NCBI RefSeq assembly: GCF_027596085.1
Contig: NC_072465.1
Location: forward strand, 21,800,707 to 21,864,706
Origin: Anoplopoma fimbria
Lineage: Eukaryota > Chordata > Actinopteri > Perciformes > Anoplopomatidae
Direction of reading: 5' to 3'
DNA: 64,000 nucleotides
In this document: piece by piece, positions 53,092-64,000 of the stretch
Numbering within the stretch: the first letter of the stretch is position 1
Layout: every line of letters starts with the position of its first letter
The notes under the pieces: generated by a model
What the model was told of the DNA's origin: nothing
The model's input: only the letters and a program-made list of their open reading frames with translations
The model's database searches: none
Made by a program: the position numbers and the translations under genes

Positions 53092-53786
53092 CAGGAGGAG
53101 GAGGAGGAGGAGGAGGAGGAGGAGGAGGAGGAGGAAGAAAGAAAAGGAAGCAGAGGAGACATCAGGAAAGGGAGAGGAGGAGGAAGAAGAGAGATGCTGG
53201 GGGAGGAAAAGAACAAGGAAGAAAGAAAAAGAGAAGGGGGGAAAGGAAGTTCTGATTAGAAGTGAATGATAAGGGGGGAATGAGGAAGAAGAGAAAGAGG
53301 AGAGGAAGGCAGAAAAGGAAGGAGAGGAGAGAACAGAAAAGGAAATATAGGAGAGAAAGGAAAAGAGAAGAGGGAAGAGGAATTTAAGATTAAAAGTAGA
53401 GGATAAGGTGAGGAGAGGAGGAAGAAGAGGAAGAAAGAAAGGGAAGGAGAGGAGAGAACAGAAAAGGAAGTATAGCAGAGAACAGGAAAGAGGAGGAGGA
53501 GGCGGAGAGATGATGGGAGGAGGAAGAGGAAAAGGAAAAAGAAAAAGAGAAGAGGGGAAGAGGAAGTTGAGATTAGAAGTGGATGATAAGGGGAGGAGAG
53601 GAGGAAGAGGAGAGGAAGAGAGAAAAGGTCAGGAGCGGAGAGAACAGGATGGACAAAGAAGGAGGAAGAACTCAAAGGAGAGTGAGGAGGTGAGGGGGTG
53701 AGAGGAGGACAAAGAGGAAGGAAGAGAAATAAAATGAAATGAAGAGGAGAGTGAAAGAGGAGGAAGAAGCGGAGGAGAGGAGTGCT
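53092..53786 (+). repeat. ~700-bp polypurine (GA/GGA-rich) tract with (GAG)14
   Basis: A (GGA)n core at 53094-53135 runs into almost 700 bases in which pyrimidines are rare, built from gagga, aggaagaag and gaaaggaa words. The opposite strand is a near-continuous C/T tract. The long Glu/Arg/Lys or Ser/Leu/Pro frames here are composition artefacts. Confidence 0.95.
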
Positions 53787-55084
53787 GGATGTAACTCGCA
53801 CTGAGACCTTTCTGTTTCACACCCGACTGCAGCTGAAACCAAACGTCCACAGCCGAACATCTGTTGTGTTTGGCCTCTTCTCCTCTCCTCCTCTTCCTCC
53901 TCCTCAGCCGACCTCTCTGACAAACCACTTGGCTCTCGCACCCACGAAAACGTTTTATCCATCTCTTGCATATAGTAGATCCTTGACCCGGGTGGAAGAT
54001 GAAGAGGAGGAAGAGGAGGACTGGGGGGCTCTGAACACAAAGAGGAGGTTAGAAAGTACAGCTTCTCTGTGAGAAGAGGAAGCCCTGCGGAAACAAGAGC
54101 GTTGGCTCGTCACAAAGTCCTCCAAACACAACAGCGTCTGGCCGTAATATGTGGTTATTATGGATCATAGCTCTGCTGATTCAGTGATGAGCTCATGCTC
54201 CTCTGGCAGGAGAATATCTTCCAGACGTCCAAAACAGCATCTCAAGTTCTTATTTTTTTGGACACGTGAAGTGCAGAAAAAATTAACTTTGTGTCCAGAG
54301 AAAACAATTTTTTAAAAGTGCACTTAAATAGGGCTTTAATGAAAATACTTTCCTTGTGAAAAATTAAAGGATTGTGGTCGGCTTAAATGACTGACTGTTT
54401 AGACGTGTCTGTTCTTCCAAGAATTCAAACTTCTTTTTAATAACTGTGGTGAAAATATAGTAAAAACATAAATCAGATAAGCACTGACAAAAACATAGAG
54501 AGAATTAAGTTTATAGTAACCTATATATTTTCTAAATAAGGATCCTGTGTTGTTTGGAAACAGACAACATGTAGGATACTGTTGTACTAAGTTTATCAAG
54601 CAAGTTAGAAATCTAACTGAACACATCGTTAAATAATTACCATTATTAGTTAGATAATAATAGAATAGAATAAAATAATTATATAGATGTATCATCTCCT
54701 TTACCACAAATAAATTGATCAAATAAATAAATAACTGGATTAAATCTATTGTTTATTGTTCACTTGATCATTTTATGAGTCAACTTCAGTATTTCTATGC
54801 TCTTTCCCAGCCTTTTCCCAGCTAATTCCCAGCCTTTTATTTTATTTTAGCAAGCTGGTAGCTAATGCTAGCTGGTACAAACTGAGCACCAGCCTTTTCA
54901 GCTAGCTTTCTAGTTAAAGCTAACAAACGCTATCAAACTACGCCTGTGGGTGATGCATGTATTACTGAGAACAGTGCATGAGATGTTTATCACGCTGCAT
55001 ACTTCATTAGCACACATGTATAAAGAACTTAACAGTAGAACTTTAGCCTATGAGCTAACGCTGACAATGTTAGAGTGTTTGAGT

Positions 55085-55480
55085 TAGCCTTCTTACTGTA
55101 GTTCTTACTGTATACTTGAGTATTTACAATTATACAACTTTTATACTTTTACTACACTACGATTCACAGGCAGCTTTAGTCTATGGTTACTTTGCAGATT
55201 CAGCAATCTATATTAATTCAGCAACAACCAACTAATAAATTATGCCGTATTATCAAAGCCTTAATGAAGCTATTCTGCAGTAGACTATACATAGTAGCCA
55301 TTTTAAAATTAGCTCCACCTTTACCAGCTACCACATTAGTATTGCTTTTGCCTAAATAATAACAATAATAACATCTGTTCTGAAATGGGTCATTCTGCAT
55401 AATGTGTACTTTTACTTTTGTTGCTTTAAGTAGGATATATTTTGATGCTAATACTTTAACTTCAGTAGAATTTGAATATA
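55085..55480 (+). repeat. 'Acttttactccactac' dispersed repeat, fragment 2
   Basis: Contains 'actgtatacttgagtattta', 'acttttactacactacgatt', 'ggttactttgcagattcagc' and 'attagctccacctttaccag'. This is the order of phrases in the full-length form of this common fish repeat. It is followed by a TAA microsatellite. Confidence 0.6.
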
Positions 55481-55488
55481 GGTGTTAA

Positions 55489-55514
55489 TAATAATAATAA
55501 TAATAATAATAATC
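55489..55514. repeat. (TAA)n microsatellite
   Basis: About eight ATA/TAA units, next to a retroposon-tail-like 'caactttattagtccc'. Confidence 0.9.
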
Positions 55515-56279
55515 AACTTTATTAGTCCCTACTTTTACTCAAGTAAATATATCTATATTAAATATATGCAAAGTTGTCTAACAATCTTCTCCATTTTGTC
55601 GGTTATGGGGCATTAGTTTTGTAGTATCAGCTTGTACCTAATACAGATTATATCACTTTGGTTGGTGTTTCTTTTTTTATCTGTGTGTGATATTGACCAT
55701 ATCGTCAAAGGAGCTTCCCGTCCTCATGTCTCCAGCACCTTGCATATCAGCCTCAAAGTCACCGTTTGTCTCCTCACAGCCCCCTGATGCTGCTGCTGCT
55801 ACTGCTGTCCTGTCAGGCATGTGGTCCAATAATAGCTCGGCCAGGTAGCTTAGTCATGTGGAATTTGACATTATGTCCCGGGGCATGTCGGGCCCCCGAT
55901 GGGAGAGTGTGAGTGGACGGGAGACAGCCAGTGTCAGGGTTATCCAGAGTGAGTTACACAGACTTCTATCTGCAGATAGTTAAGAGGATAGGGCTGGCAT
56001 TGTTTCATATATTAATCATTATCAACAAATCTAATGAAAAGACCAAAGCATCAATGAAGGTATCCTAAACTGGACTTTCATGAAGCAGTAAATCTGAAAA
56101 AACACAAAATCTAAATCTAAATCTGAAGCAGAATCAGAGAGATGAGTAAGATGATTTAAAAAACTTTAAAGCTACTTAAAATGGGAAATTAAAGAAAATT
56201 GTTTACTGAACATAACTATCAATAAATGCTATCTGCTTTCTAAATCCGTCACAGCCAGCTGGAGTTTATCTGTCCACAA

Positions 56280-56640
56280 CTAAGTACATTTACTCAACCA
56301 TAGTACTTAAGTAATTTTAGGGACTTGTCTTTTCATGCCACTTTCCACTTCAACTCCACCTCATTTCAGAGGGTAGTTTTTACTTCACTACTTATACAAA
56401 AGTAGTTGAAAGATTTGCTCCACTTCAAAAAACTATGGGAGTAAAATCCTGCTTTCTTATTTAAACATGAGTAATTGTAATGAATTGATATTATATAGGG
56501 ACCTTTTTCTGCATTTAGTGCTTTTACTTGTAATACTTTACATACATTTTACTGATTATTCTTACGCATGTATGTATTTGCAGGACTTTTACTTGCAACA
56601 GAGTATTTTTACATTGTGGTACCACTACTTCTGCTTACAG
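56280..56640 (+). repeat. 'Acttttactccactac' dispersed repeat, fragment 3
   Basis: Opens 'aactaagtacatttactcaa', continues 'cttcaactccacctcatttc', 'agagggtagtttttacttc', and ends 'aacagagtatttttacattg', 'tggtaccactacttctgctt'. It keeps both ends better than the other two copies. Confidence 0.65.
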
Positions 56641-58512
56641 TAAAATATAAGCCCCTAACATAACAAATGCATGTAATCAGATTGTTCTTTCTTTATCTTT
56701 CACAGACAATCCTTTCCTCTTATAAAGTCCAATGACATGTAAACATTGAGCGGTGAACCTACACCCATATAAGCAGATAGCACACATAGTGTACATACAT
56801 AAAGCATTTACACTCGACATACTTCAGCCTCCTAAACGTCTCCTCATTCGCCCTCCCCATCTCTCCTCATCCCTCTCCGAGGACCAGAGGTGGGGGCAGA
56901 GTGATTCATGAGCGGGGCGGAAGGAATGTGTACGAGCACCACATGTCTTTTTTATGCTACATGCTTCACACACACACGCACACGCATGGCGACAGGTGCG
57001 GAGCTGCAGGAGAATACGTGGCACTGAAGGAAGCCCTTGTTATCGTTGGCACCGGACTCTCAGCTGTGCACCCTGTCGCACCACCGGAGGCTGCGTGGTC
57101 ACGGGCTGATGTATGGGCTGCTGTATGGGAGCAGACGTGCCATCACATCCAGTCGTTATAGAGTAACGGTGCATTAGTGAAGAGCAGGCAAACTCTGCTC
57201 TGCTGTTCAAGTGTTAAAAGAAAGCACTGACCCCAATATGTCACTGTATTCAGAATATTCTGTCTAATAATTATCCAAAGTGTGCATGGTTTTTCCTTTT
57301 TCTCTTTTCTAGGATCAAGATGTTTGAGCTTTTCTGCCTCCTCCCATAATGTGGATTATCTCAAGCAACAATGGACACTGTTTCTGGAAAGAGATGTTGC
57401 TGCTCATTAAGGTTGTTGTTGCTGCGAGCACCACAAAACACGCAGTCGCCAATTTTCATAGGGAATATTTTATATTTTCAGTTCAAAAACTGTTCACAGC
57501 GAAGTCTGGGAATTTTCAAAATAAGGGGGTCATTATTTAGAAAGAGATGTGGAATTTAAATGTATAATCATCTGAATAAATGATCCATTTACAATTTTAT
57601 TGAACAATTTTATTGACATTGGAAACATAAATAGACAATCATATCACAAAATCTTCCTCAGGTTGAAGCTAACTTGGACAAAAAGTCCTTAAAGTGCTGA
57701 GAAAAAAAAGGAAATCTGGTCTATAATTCAAATGACTTAATCTGCTGAGGGGGATCGAGTTTTTCAATCGAAAGCATGAGAGTTTGTGGTTCTCCATCCC
57801 CACAAACCACTAGACCCAAATCAGAATATGCTTTTAATGTAATTTGGGTGAATCAACCCTTTAAACTCAAAGACATCACGAAGAGTTGAAACTGTATAAA
57901 TATTAATATTTCAGTCATGGAGTTGACAGCTGTGGCCCCGTTTGGTTATTACAGAAACATATCACTTGTCATTGTGGTGGAATAAAAGATTGTGTGCAGT
58001 GAAAAAATGTTTTAGCTTCACATTCACACATTAAAAAGAATCTAATTGGTTATGAAAAGGTTTAATAAACCCGGGACTTAAATTATTTAGGCTACCTTCA
58101 GGGAGGACCAGCTTTAACTGTGGGTACGTAATAAAAATCTTAAGAAAGAGGTTATGTGGAGTTTAGAAACATTTAAGTGGTGATGATGTGAAGCCCAATT
58201 TTAAGAATGACATATGTGTTAATATTTCTCCGTCCGTCCTTCGTTCGTGCTCTCTGGGGGGCCCGGAGGTTTAAATGGTGAGAACGAGGAGAGGACAGCG
58301 ACTGGCAAATGAGCCGGTTTGTCAGAGACTCGAGACAGCTGCGTCCCTCCGAGAGCGGCAGTGTTAATAGATGCAAAGAAATGTTCACGCTTTAATTAAT
58401 ATCACCTGGAGATATGAGGGTAGTTTACATTCACGTCCAAGTGTGCACGTTAAACTGGGTCGGGATGGTGATTGTTGGGAGTCCTGTCGACCTCTAACAG
58501 TTTCAGTTGTCG

Positions 58513-59116
58513 TGTGTGTGTGTGTGTGTGGATGCGTGTTTTACTCATCTTGTGGGGACATATATCTGAACACAGTCACATTTTGTGAACTGTGGGCGGC
58601 TGTGGCGTAGTGGAGAGCAAGGTAGTTCTCCAGTCAGAGGATCGGTGGTTTGATACCCGGCTTCGGCAGTCGATGTGTCCTTGGGCAAGACACTTAACCC
58701 CAAGTTGCTCCCGAAGGCTTGCCATCGGTGTGGACTGGATGTTGCATGAATGTTAGTTAGAGTCTGATGGTGGCACCTTGCATGGTAGCCTGTCATCAGT
58801 GTGTGAATGGGTGAATGATGTGTAATATACTACTGATTGTAAGTCGCTTTGGATAAAAGCGTCTGCTAAATGACTGTAATGTAAATGTAATGTAACTCAT
58901 GATTTTGGGGGAGAAAATGGGGAGCAACTGCACACGTAAGTTATTACATTTAAAGGTGAATACTTGGTTTAAGGCTAGGGTTAGGGTTAGGCTGGTAGCA
59001 GTTATTGTTAGGGTATGTCTCCAGGAAATTAATGTAAGTCAATGTAATGTCCCCAAAGTTCATGAAAAAACAACTGTGTGTGTGTGTGTCTGTTTGTATG
59101 TGTGTGTGTGTGTGTT
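58513..59116 (+). repeat. (TG)n-flanked dispersed repeat split by a SINE
   Basis: Left part: TG run, then 'gttttactcatcttgtgggg' and 'ctgaacacagtcacatttt'. Right part (after 58895): 'aaggctagggttagggttag', 'ctccaggaaattaatgtaag', 'tcaatgtaatgtcccc', then another TG run at 59076. Together these match one familiar fish repeat that starts and ends in TG; the SINE at 58595-58895 interrupts it. Confidence 0.6.
58595..58895 (+). mobile_element. tRNA-derived SINE, apparently complete
   Basis: About 300 bases. The head carries RNA polymerase III promoter words: A-box-like tggcgtagtgg (58603-58613) and B-box-like ggtttgatacc (58647-58657). The middle reads 'ccttgggcaagacacttaac' and 'atgggtgaatgatgtg'. 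The tail is 'taagtcgctttggataaaag' and 'cgtctgctaaatgactgtaa', ending in short tgtaa repeats. This tail is shared by many teleost retroposons and recurs, inverted, at 60634-60700. It is not a functional tRNA gene. Target-site duplications are not clear. Confidence 0.8.
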
Positions 59117-59289
59117 TGCATGCTTACAGAGGTGTGTGTGTGTATCCTCAAAAAGACCCTGAACATCTGCATCTGTGCCAGTATGTGTGCTTTTGTGTTT
59201 GGTCTCAGCATGTGCAAACATTTATATGAAACCAGAGGAATTCAGCTTTGCCTCATTCAGAGGTCTGCCTTTCTGTCCTTGTCAGAATA

Positions 59290-59430
<141 letters not shown>

Positions 59431-59534
59431 GGTGTATGTTTGTTTGTGTGATTTGCTGATTTTCAGTTATTTTCAATTCCATGTCTTATTATTACATAAC
59501 CCCTGTTCACTTTTATTCTTACATTTCTTTTATG

Positions 59535-59635
59535 GATATTTTTCTTGTATAGCACTTTGTCAATTGCGTTCTAGGAGAGGTGCTTTACAAAATAAATTGT
59601 AATTTATTGTCATTTATTGTCATTTATTTGTCATG
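59535..59635 (+). repeat. Retroposon 3'-tail-like motif with TTTATTGTCA tandem
   Basis: The phrase 'tagcactttgtcaattgcg' followed by 'gaggtgctttacaaaataaa' is typical of fish LINE/SINE 3' ends. It is followed by about three tandem TTTATTGTCA units. Confidence 0.5.
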
Positions 59636-60633
59636 TCTCTCCTGCATTACCATATCGTAACATTTTATTTAAAAACTTTTTTTGTCAGTCCCCTGTCCAT
59701 TAAACCACTTGAACTGGACTGGACTTTGAACAAATTTGACCTCACTAGTTGAATCTGAAGGCTGCGCATGTTTGAGGTGTTCTGTGATATGATTTTAACA
59801 GATGCCTGGCAGCCAATCACCAGTATTTTTGGCCGCCATGGTATAAACACAGAAACATTCACACCACCCAGTGTTACACTCACATTCATGTTGACTTCAG
59901 GGAAATACATTGAAGGTTGTTTTTATCTGACAAACTCATCAGCCACGTATCACACATGGAAGCATGAAAACATGTTCTGCAGCGTTGTACCTTCTTGTGT
60001 TTCACAGTTGTTGTTTTCTTTATCAGACTATTATTGAGTACTTTTTAATAGACTCCATCAAAGGAGTTATGCCTATAGGAGAATTTCCCAAGATAAGTGC
60101 TGCAAAGTTTCAAGTGCCGTGCAACATTAGGGACCAAACCCTGAGCCTATACATTCCTGGGGCTGTGTACTGGTTGCCGGTTGCTGTCTGCAGCTGCGGG
60201 GCTGCTGGCCGGTTGACGAATGAACCAATAGCGTCCCGGCTACGTGATGAATGGTCCAATAGAGGATGATGGATAACAGCGAAGAAGCCGTTGAGGCCCG
60301 AAACATGAATGTAGCAGGAAGATGTTAAAACCGAGGGAAGGAAAGGGGAGAAAAACATAAAGAAAGAGGGAGGAGACAGGTACAGGGAAAGAGTGTGCAC
60401 AGTGATAAGTGAGGGAGAAAGGAGTGAGAGAGGGGATGAGAGCTGACAGAGGGAGGGAGGATTTATTGAGCGGACAGAGAAAGCCGAAAGAAACCGACAG
60501 AAATAAATAAATAAAGAACAAGACGATAAGAGTCTGCAGCCGTGCAAAGACTTATAGACACAGCTGTACGTCAAGCTAAATGCTAACGTCATGCTCGTAA
60601 TGACAAAACTACCACGCTGATGTGTGGTCACCT

Positions 60634-60985
60634 TTACATTACATTACATTACATTACAGTCATTTAGCAGACGCTTTTATCCAAAGCAACTTACAGGAAG
60701 TGTATTCAACATAGGTATTCAAGAGAACTACTAGTCACCAGAAGTCATAAGTGCATCTCCTTTCTTAAACAAGCCTCTAAAAGCATAAACCAGAGCAAAA
60801 GTACAGTGCAGAAGCAAATTACTACGAAAACAATAATTGCAACAAACTAATACGAATACAATAGGTGCTACAAACTAATACGAATAGGATAAGTGCAATA
60901 AACGAATACGAATACAATAAGTGCAACAACTAATACGAATGCAATAAGTGCTACGAGGAAGGCTCAGGGTAGTACTTCATGAAGA
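60634..60985 (-). mobile_element. Retroposon-like repeat with the same tail, inverted, plus internal tandem units
   Basis: Begins (ttaca)n, then 'gtcatttagcagacgctttt' and 'atccaaagcaacttacagg', the reverse complement of the SINE tail at 58840-58895. Further right are at least four imperfect units built on 'ctaatacgaatacaataagtgcaa' at about 60845-60955. It has no tRNA-like head within the part seen. Confidence 0.65.
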
Positions 60986-60989
60986 GGCT

Positions 60990-61430
60990 TCTTAGTTTAG
61001 AGTGTTAGCATGCTAAAATGTGCAAATTAGCCATAAACCCAGAGTGCAGCTAAGGCTGATGGGAATGTCACTAGTGTTGTGACTATGTACAGTAGTCATA
61101 AAGCCATGTATTTATTTATTTATTTATTTTGGCTGGATGGTGGTGATAGATGAAAAGTTAAGGGTTTACAAGAGAATTCCACCTCAAGGATGTGTGTCCT
61201 ACTTTTAACTGTAATCCATCCAAGTATTTTGTTGAGACATTTCAGTGAAAACCACAAATGTCAACATCATGGTGGTGCAAGATTAAAAGTCAGGGGATCA
61301 GAGAAAAATTCCTCCTCTGGGTTCAGACCGTCTGAACAACATTTCATGGCAAGTCATCCAGTAGTTGTTGAGATATTTCAAGAGGTGGACTGACTGACCA
61401 ACATTGCCATCAATAGATCAGGCTGTTCTC
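60990..61430 (-). repeat. 'Atatctcagcagc...ttagcatgctga' dispersed repeat, copy 3 (inverted)
   Basis: Reads 'gttagcatgctaaaatgtgc' at its left and 'gtagttgttgagatatttca' and 'ggtggactgactgacc' at its right, the reverse complement order of copy 1. A TTTA microsatellite (61110-61129) sits inside it. Confidence 0.65.
61110..61129. repeat. (TTTA)5 microsatellite
   Basis: Five TTTA units inside the inverted dispersed repeat at 60990-61430. Confidence 0.9.
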
Positions 61431-62918
61431 ATACAGAGTTCATAGCTAAAGCTACAAAAAATGAATGCGCTGTAATTTGTAGATATACCACAAAATCAAT
61501 TTGAATGTAATCCACTTTATACTGCACCAGGAAGTACACAGACTCCCACACAGAGGAGGTGGATGGGTAAAAAAATACTGTGTTTTTCACCCAGGAGACC
61601 ACTGATTGTGATTGATTGATGAGAAATGAATATAAACTTCTAACTTCTAAGACTGTATGCATGTAACGAGTGGAAATTGACAAATGTTGCTGGACTTTTT
61701 TAGGAAAACGCACGAAAAATGAGGAGTAATGTTTTTCTAAGATATCACACAAATCAATGTATGATGATTTATAGCATAGATTTTAAACAAAGGAAGAAAT
61801 AATCAGAAAGGAAGGAGTGATGATGACATGATGCATTGAGCAGATTACTTGTGTTATTCATTAAAGTTTGTGCGTATATAAATCCATCTACTGTATGATG
61901 GATGACACACACAAACGTGCTACAAAGAAGAGGAAATTTGCCTGGCAACCCTGCAAACAGATTATTACAAACAAGTAGACTATTTTGTTTTGGTTATCCA
62001 GGACCACAAACCCCCACAAAACAAACCAATGAAAAGGTGTGAGATAACCACACAATAAATCTTACACCGCAGAGAGACATCAAAACAGTGGAATGTTTTC
62101 CATTAGGGGAATATTTTCAGGTCTCTTGGAGATCTCTGGCCGGGGTTTTCATGCGTATCAAAACTATCCCAACGCAGTCCTCGCTGGCAAGTCAGAACTG
62201 AGCCGCAGGTGTAATTTCTCCGTCCAAAGCGACTGCTATCAGAAAAAAAAGCTGCAGGTTGCAAGTAAGAGCTCCCCGCGACAACTTGGCAGGTAACTTC
62301 TTAAGCCGTCATGCGGGTTGGGCTCCAAAACAGCTCTGTCAACACAACACAGCACCTCACAACAAAGGAAGACTGATTAAAGTTTAGGGGGCCGTCGTCT
62401 GCACACCTGTTCATCCTCTGATATCAAAAAGAATCTCTTGTTTCTATTCTAAGGCTGCACGCTGTTAACATCCTTCACAGTCTGTGAGAGGCGTCGGGAG
62501 CAGCCGAGCACAGAGCGAACCGGAGGGATTGTTCGTACACGTAGACGAGTGATCTCCCCTGTGTTTGAAGTCGGTTGATGATGGAGAACATGTGGGTCAG
62601 TTTCCAGCTCCTGGAGTAAGTCCTACCTTCAAACAGAATGTCTAAGTGTGCAAAGAGAAACAGAGAATAAGGGAGAGGAAGGACAATTAGGAGGTAAGGA
62701 TGAGATGATAGAGTGAAGATTGGGAAGGAAAAAAAGGAGTGGAAGTGAATTATAACAACAGAAAAACAGATGACAATTAAAAATGAATGAAAAACATGGT
62801 AGCAATCTTGTTCATGTCCGTTGGCCCAGACGGTGTAGCATCTTTGACCAGATGAAGGTAAATTTACTTAGCTACTTCTCAGCACTGTTTATATTGTAGC
62901 AGAGATACTGATCCGTTG

Positions 62919-62958
62919 ATCAAACATAAAGACTGAGACTTCAGTCTTTATGTTTGAT
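62919..62958. repeat. Perfect 18-bp inverted repeat with 4-base loop
   Basis: Left arm atcaaacataaagactga (62919-62936), loop gact, right arm its exact reverse complement (62941-62958). Pairing stops at once on both outer sides. As RNA it would be a short hairpin, as DNA a small cruciform; it is too short for a usual miRNA precursor and is not a terminator in this context. Confidence 0.95.
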
Positions 62959-64000
62959 GCTCACAAATCAAATGTAACACTGAGTCAAAGAGTATTAAAA
63001 GTAAATACAGTTAATCTGCGTTTGATAGAAACGTTGTTTTATTAAATTAAAATGAACAATATATTACATTACAGTACAGCGCTTTAATGTTTTGTCTGAC
63101 TTGTGCCTTATTTCTCTGCCAGTTATTTGCATTTAAATTCTATTTTCAGATTTTAATATCTTCTCATACATTATTTTTATCGCATATTCACATAACAGTT
63201 TATGGTGTCAAAATAAAGTACTGTTCCATCAACATTTAGAGTTTACAGAGTACAAATTCATTTATTTTGCGAGCGTGCTTGATCCTAACTTTATGTCAAG
63301 GGAACACAAGGATGAAACATGAAAAAGTTTACCCAACCTTTGCAAAGAAAATGGGACCAAAAGCTAGGAAAGGCTGCTGAAGGCACTACAGTTTAACGAG
63401 TGACATTTAATTATATGAAGATTATTAACAAAGAAAACATCTAATATTTTATGAACAGAAGCAAATAAGGCTTCAGGGTCTCCAAAGATGAATAACAAAC
63501 AAATGAAGCCACAATAACTGGAAAATGAAAAACTCCATTTGCCCACTGACTCAAAGTAATTGCCCTAACCAGCCACAAATCAGAAGAAAAGATGAAGCAA
63601 AAAAGGCCTCCTTAATAAAATCACCAAGACAAATAAAAAGAGTTTCACCTGTTAAATGTAACAGTTGTGTGAGATATAGCTCAGAGAGGAGTAAACCTGG
63701 TTCTTTGAGATGATATGCAGCTCCTCTGATTGTTGAATGAGATTCAGGTGTGAGTGATCAGACACTGAGAGACGGGCGTGGCAGATCTGAAACATCCCAT
63801 ACTACCACACTGCATACTAGGGTCTGATGGTCAGTAGAGAGTTTGCAAGTTTAAAGTACTTCTGCATTGACTTCACTTTTCAAAACCGGAAATTGCTGCC
63901 TGGTATCAAGGCGTCCAAATGCAATGCATTGTGGGGCAGCTGAGTATGTGTAGTGGGCTCACATATTATACTCAGATATTCTTGCTGATGTAGTACACAT

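Noticed and set aside
53077..53801. Glu/Arg-rich and Ser/Leu/Pro-rich open frames up to 181 codons
   Set aside because: Product of the polypurine composition, which lacks stop codons on either strand; no domain or splice context.
58595..58670. tRNA gene
   Set aside because: A- and B-box words are present but the cloverleaf is degenerate and the sequence continues into a SINE body and tail.
58974..58996. Interstitial telomere repeat (TTAGGG)
   Set aside because: Only about two and a half units, and they belong to a known type of dispersed fish repeat.
62578..62616. ATG-ATG-GAG... followed by a consensus donor (gtaagt), first-exon-like, after a GC-richer stretch
   Set aside because: Only about 13 codons, no downstream partner exon visible; too little to support a gene.

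Overview
This is a 64 kb piece of a vertebrate nuclear genome, almost certainly a teleost (percomorph-like) fish. Split genes with GT-AG introns, proteins closely matching vertebrate families, very long CA/TG microsatellites and several dispersed repeats familiar from fish genomes support this. Nothing suggests bacterial, viral or organellar DNA.

Layout. (1) 1-14.2 kb, + strand: the gene for VAPB, the ER tail-anchored MSP-domain protein. Five coding exons (4183-4335, 9777-9880, 10933-11013, 12340-12519, 14052-14207) join in frame and end at a TAG. Only the short first coding exon (about 19 residues) is missing and should lie left of the window. (2) 14.2-26.6 kb: vapb 3'UTR, then intergenic DNA with a CA microsatellite and old dispersed repeats. 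(3) 26.6-30.0 kb, - strand: an apcdd1-like gene, best called apcdd1l. Three coding exons (29996-29816, 28630-28111, 27340-26567) carry both APCDD1-type domains and a C-terminal hydrophobic tail; the signal-peptide exon is unresolved. (4) 30-64 kb: no confidently identified gene. This part holds large CA/TG arrays, a ~700 bp polypurine tract, local duplications near 43-45 kb, a tRNA-derived SINE nested in another repeat near 58.6 kb, further repeats, a perfect 18-bp hairpin at 62.9 kb, and a weakly supported, unrecognised multi-exon coding candidate on the - strand at 47.2-49.0 kb.

The two firm genes converge tail to tail. VAPB and APCDD1L are also neighbours on human chromosome 20, as VAPA and APCDD1 are on chromosome 18, so the window looks like a conserved piece of a vertebrate paralogon. 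The products are not known to work together: VAPB tethers ER to other membranes through FFAT motifs, while APCDD1 proteins are membrane glycoproteins linked to Wnt/BMP inhibition. I found no convincing new biological system; the best leads are the unassigned exons near 47-49 kb and several structural DNA motifs.
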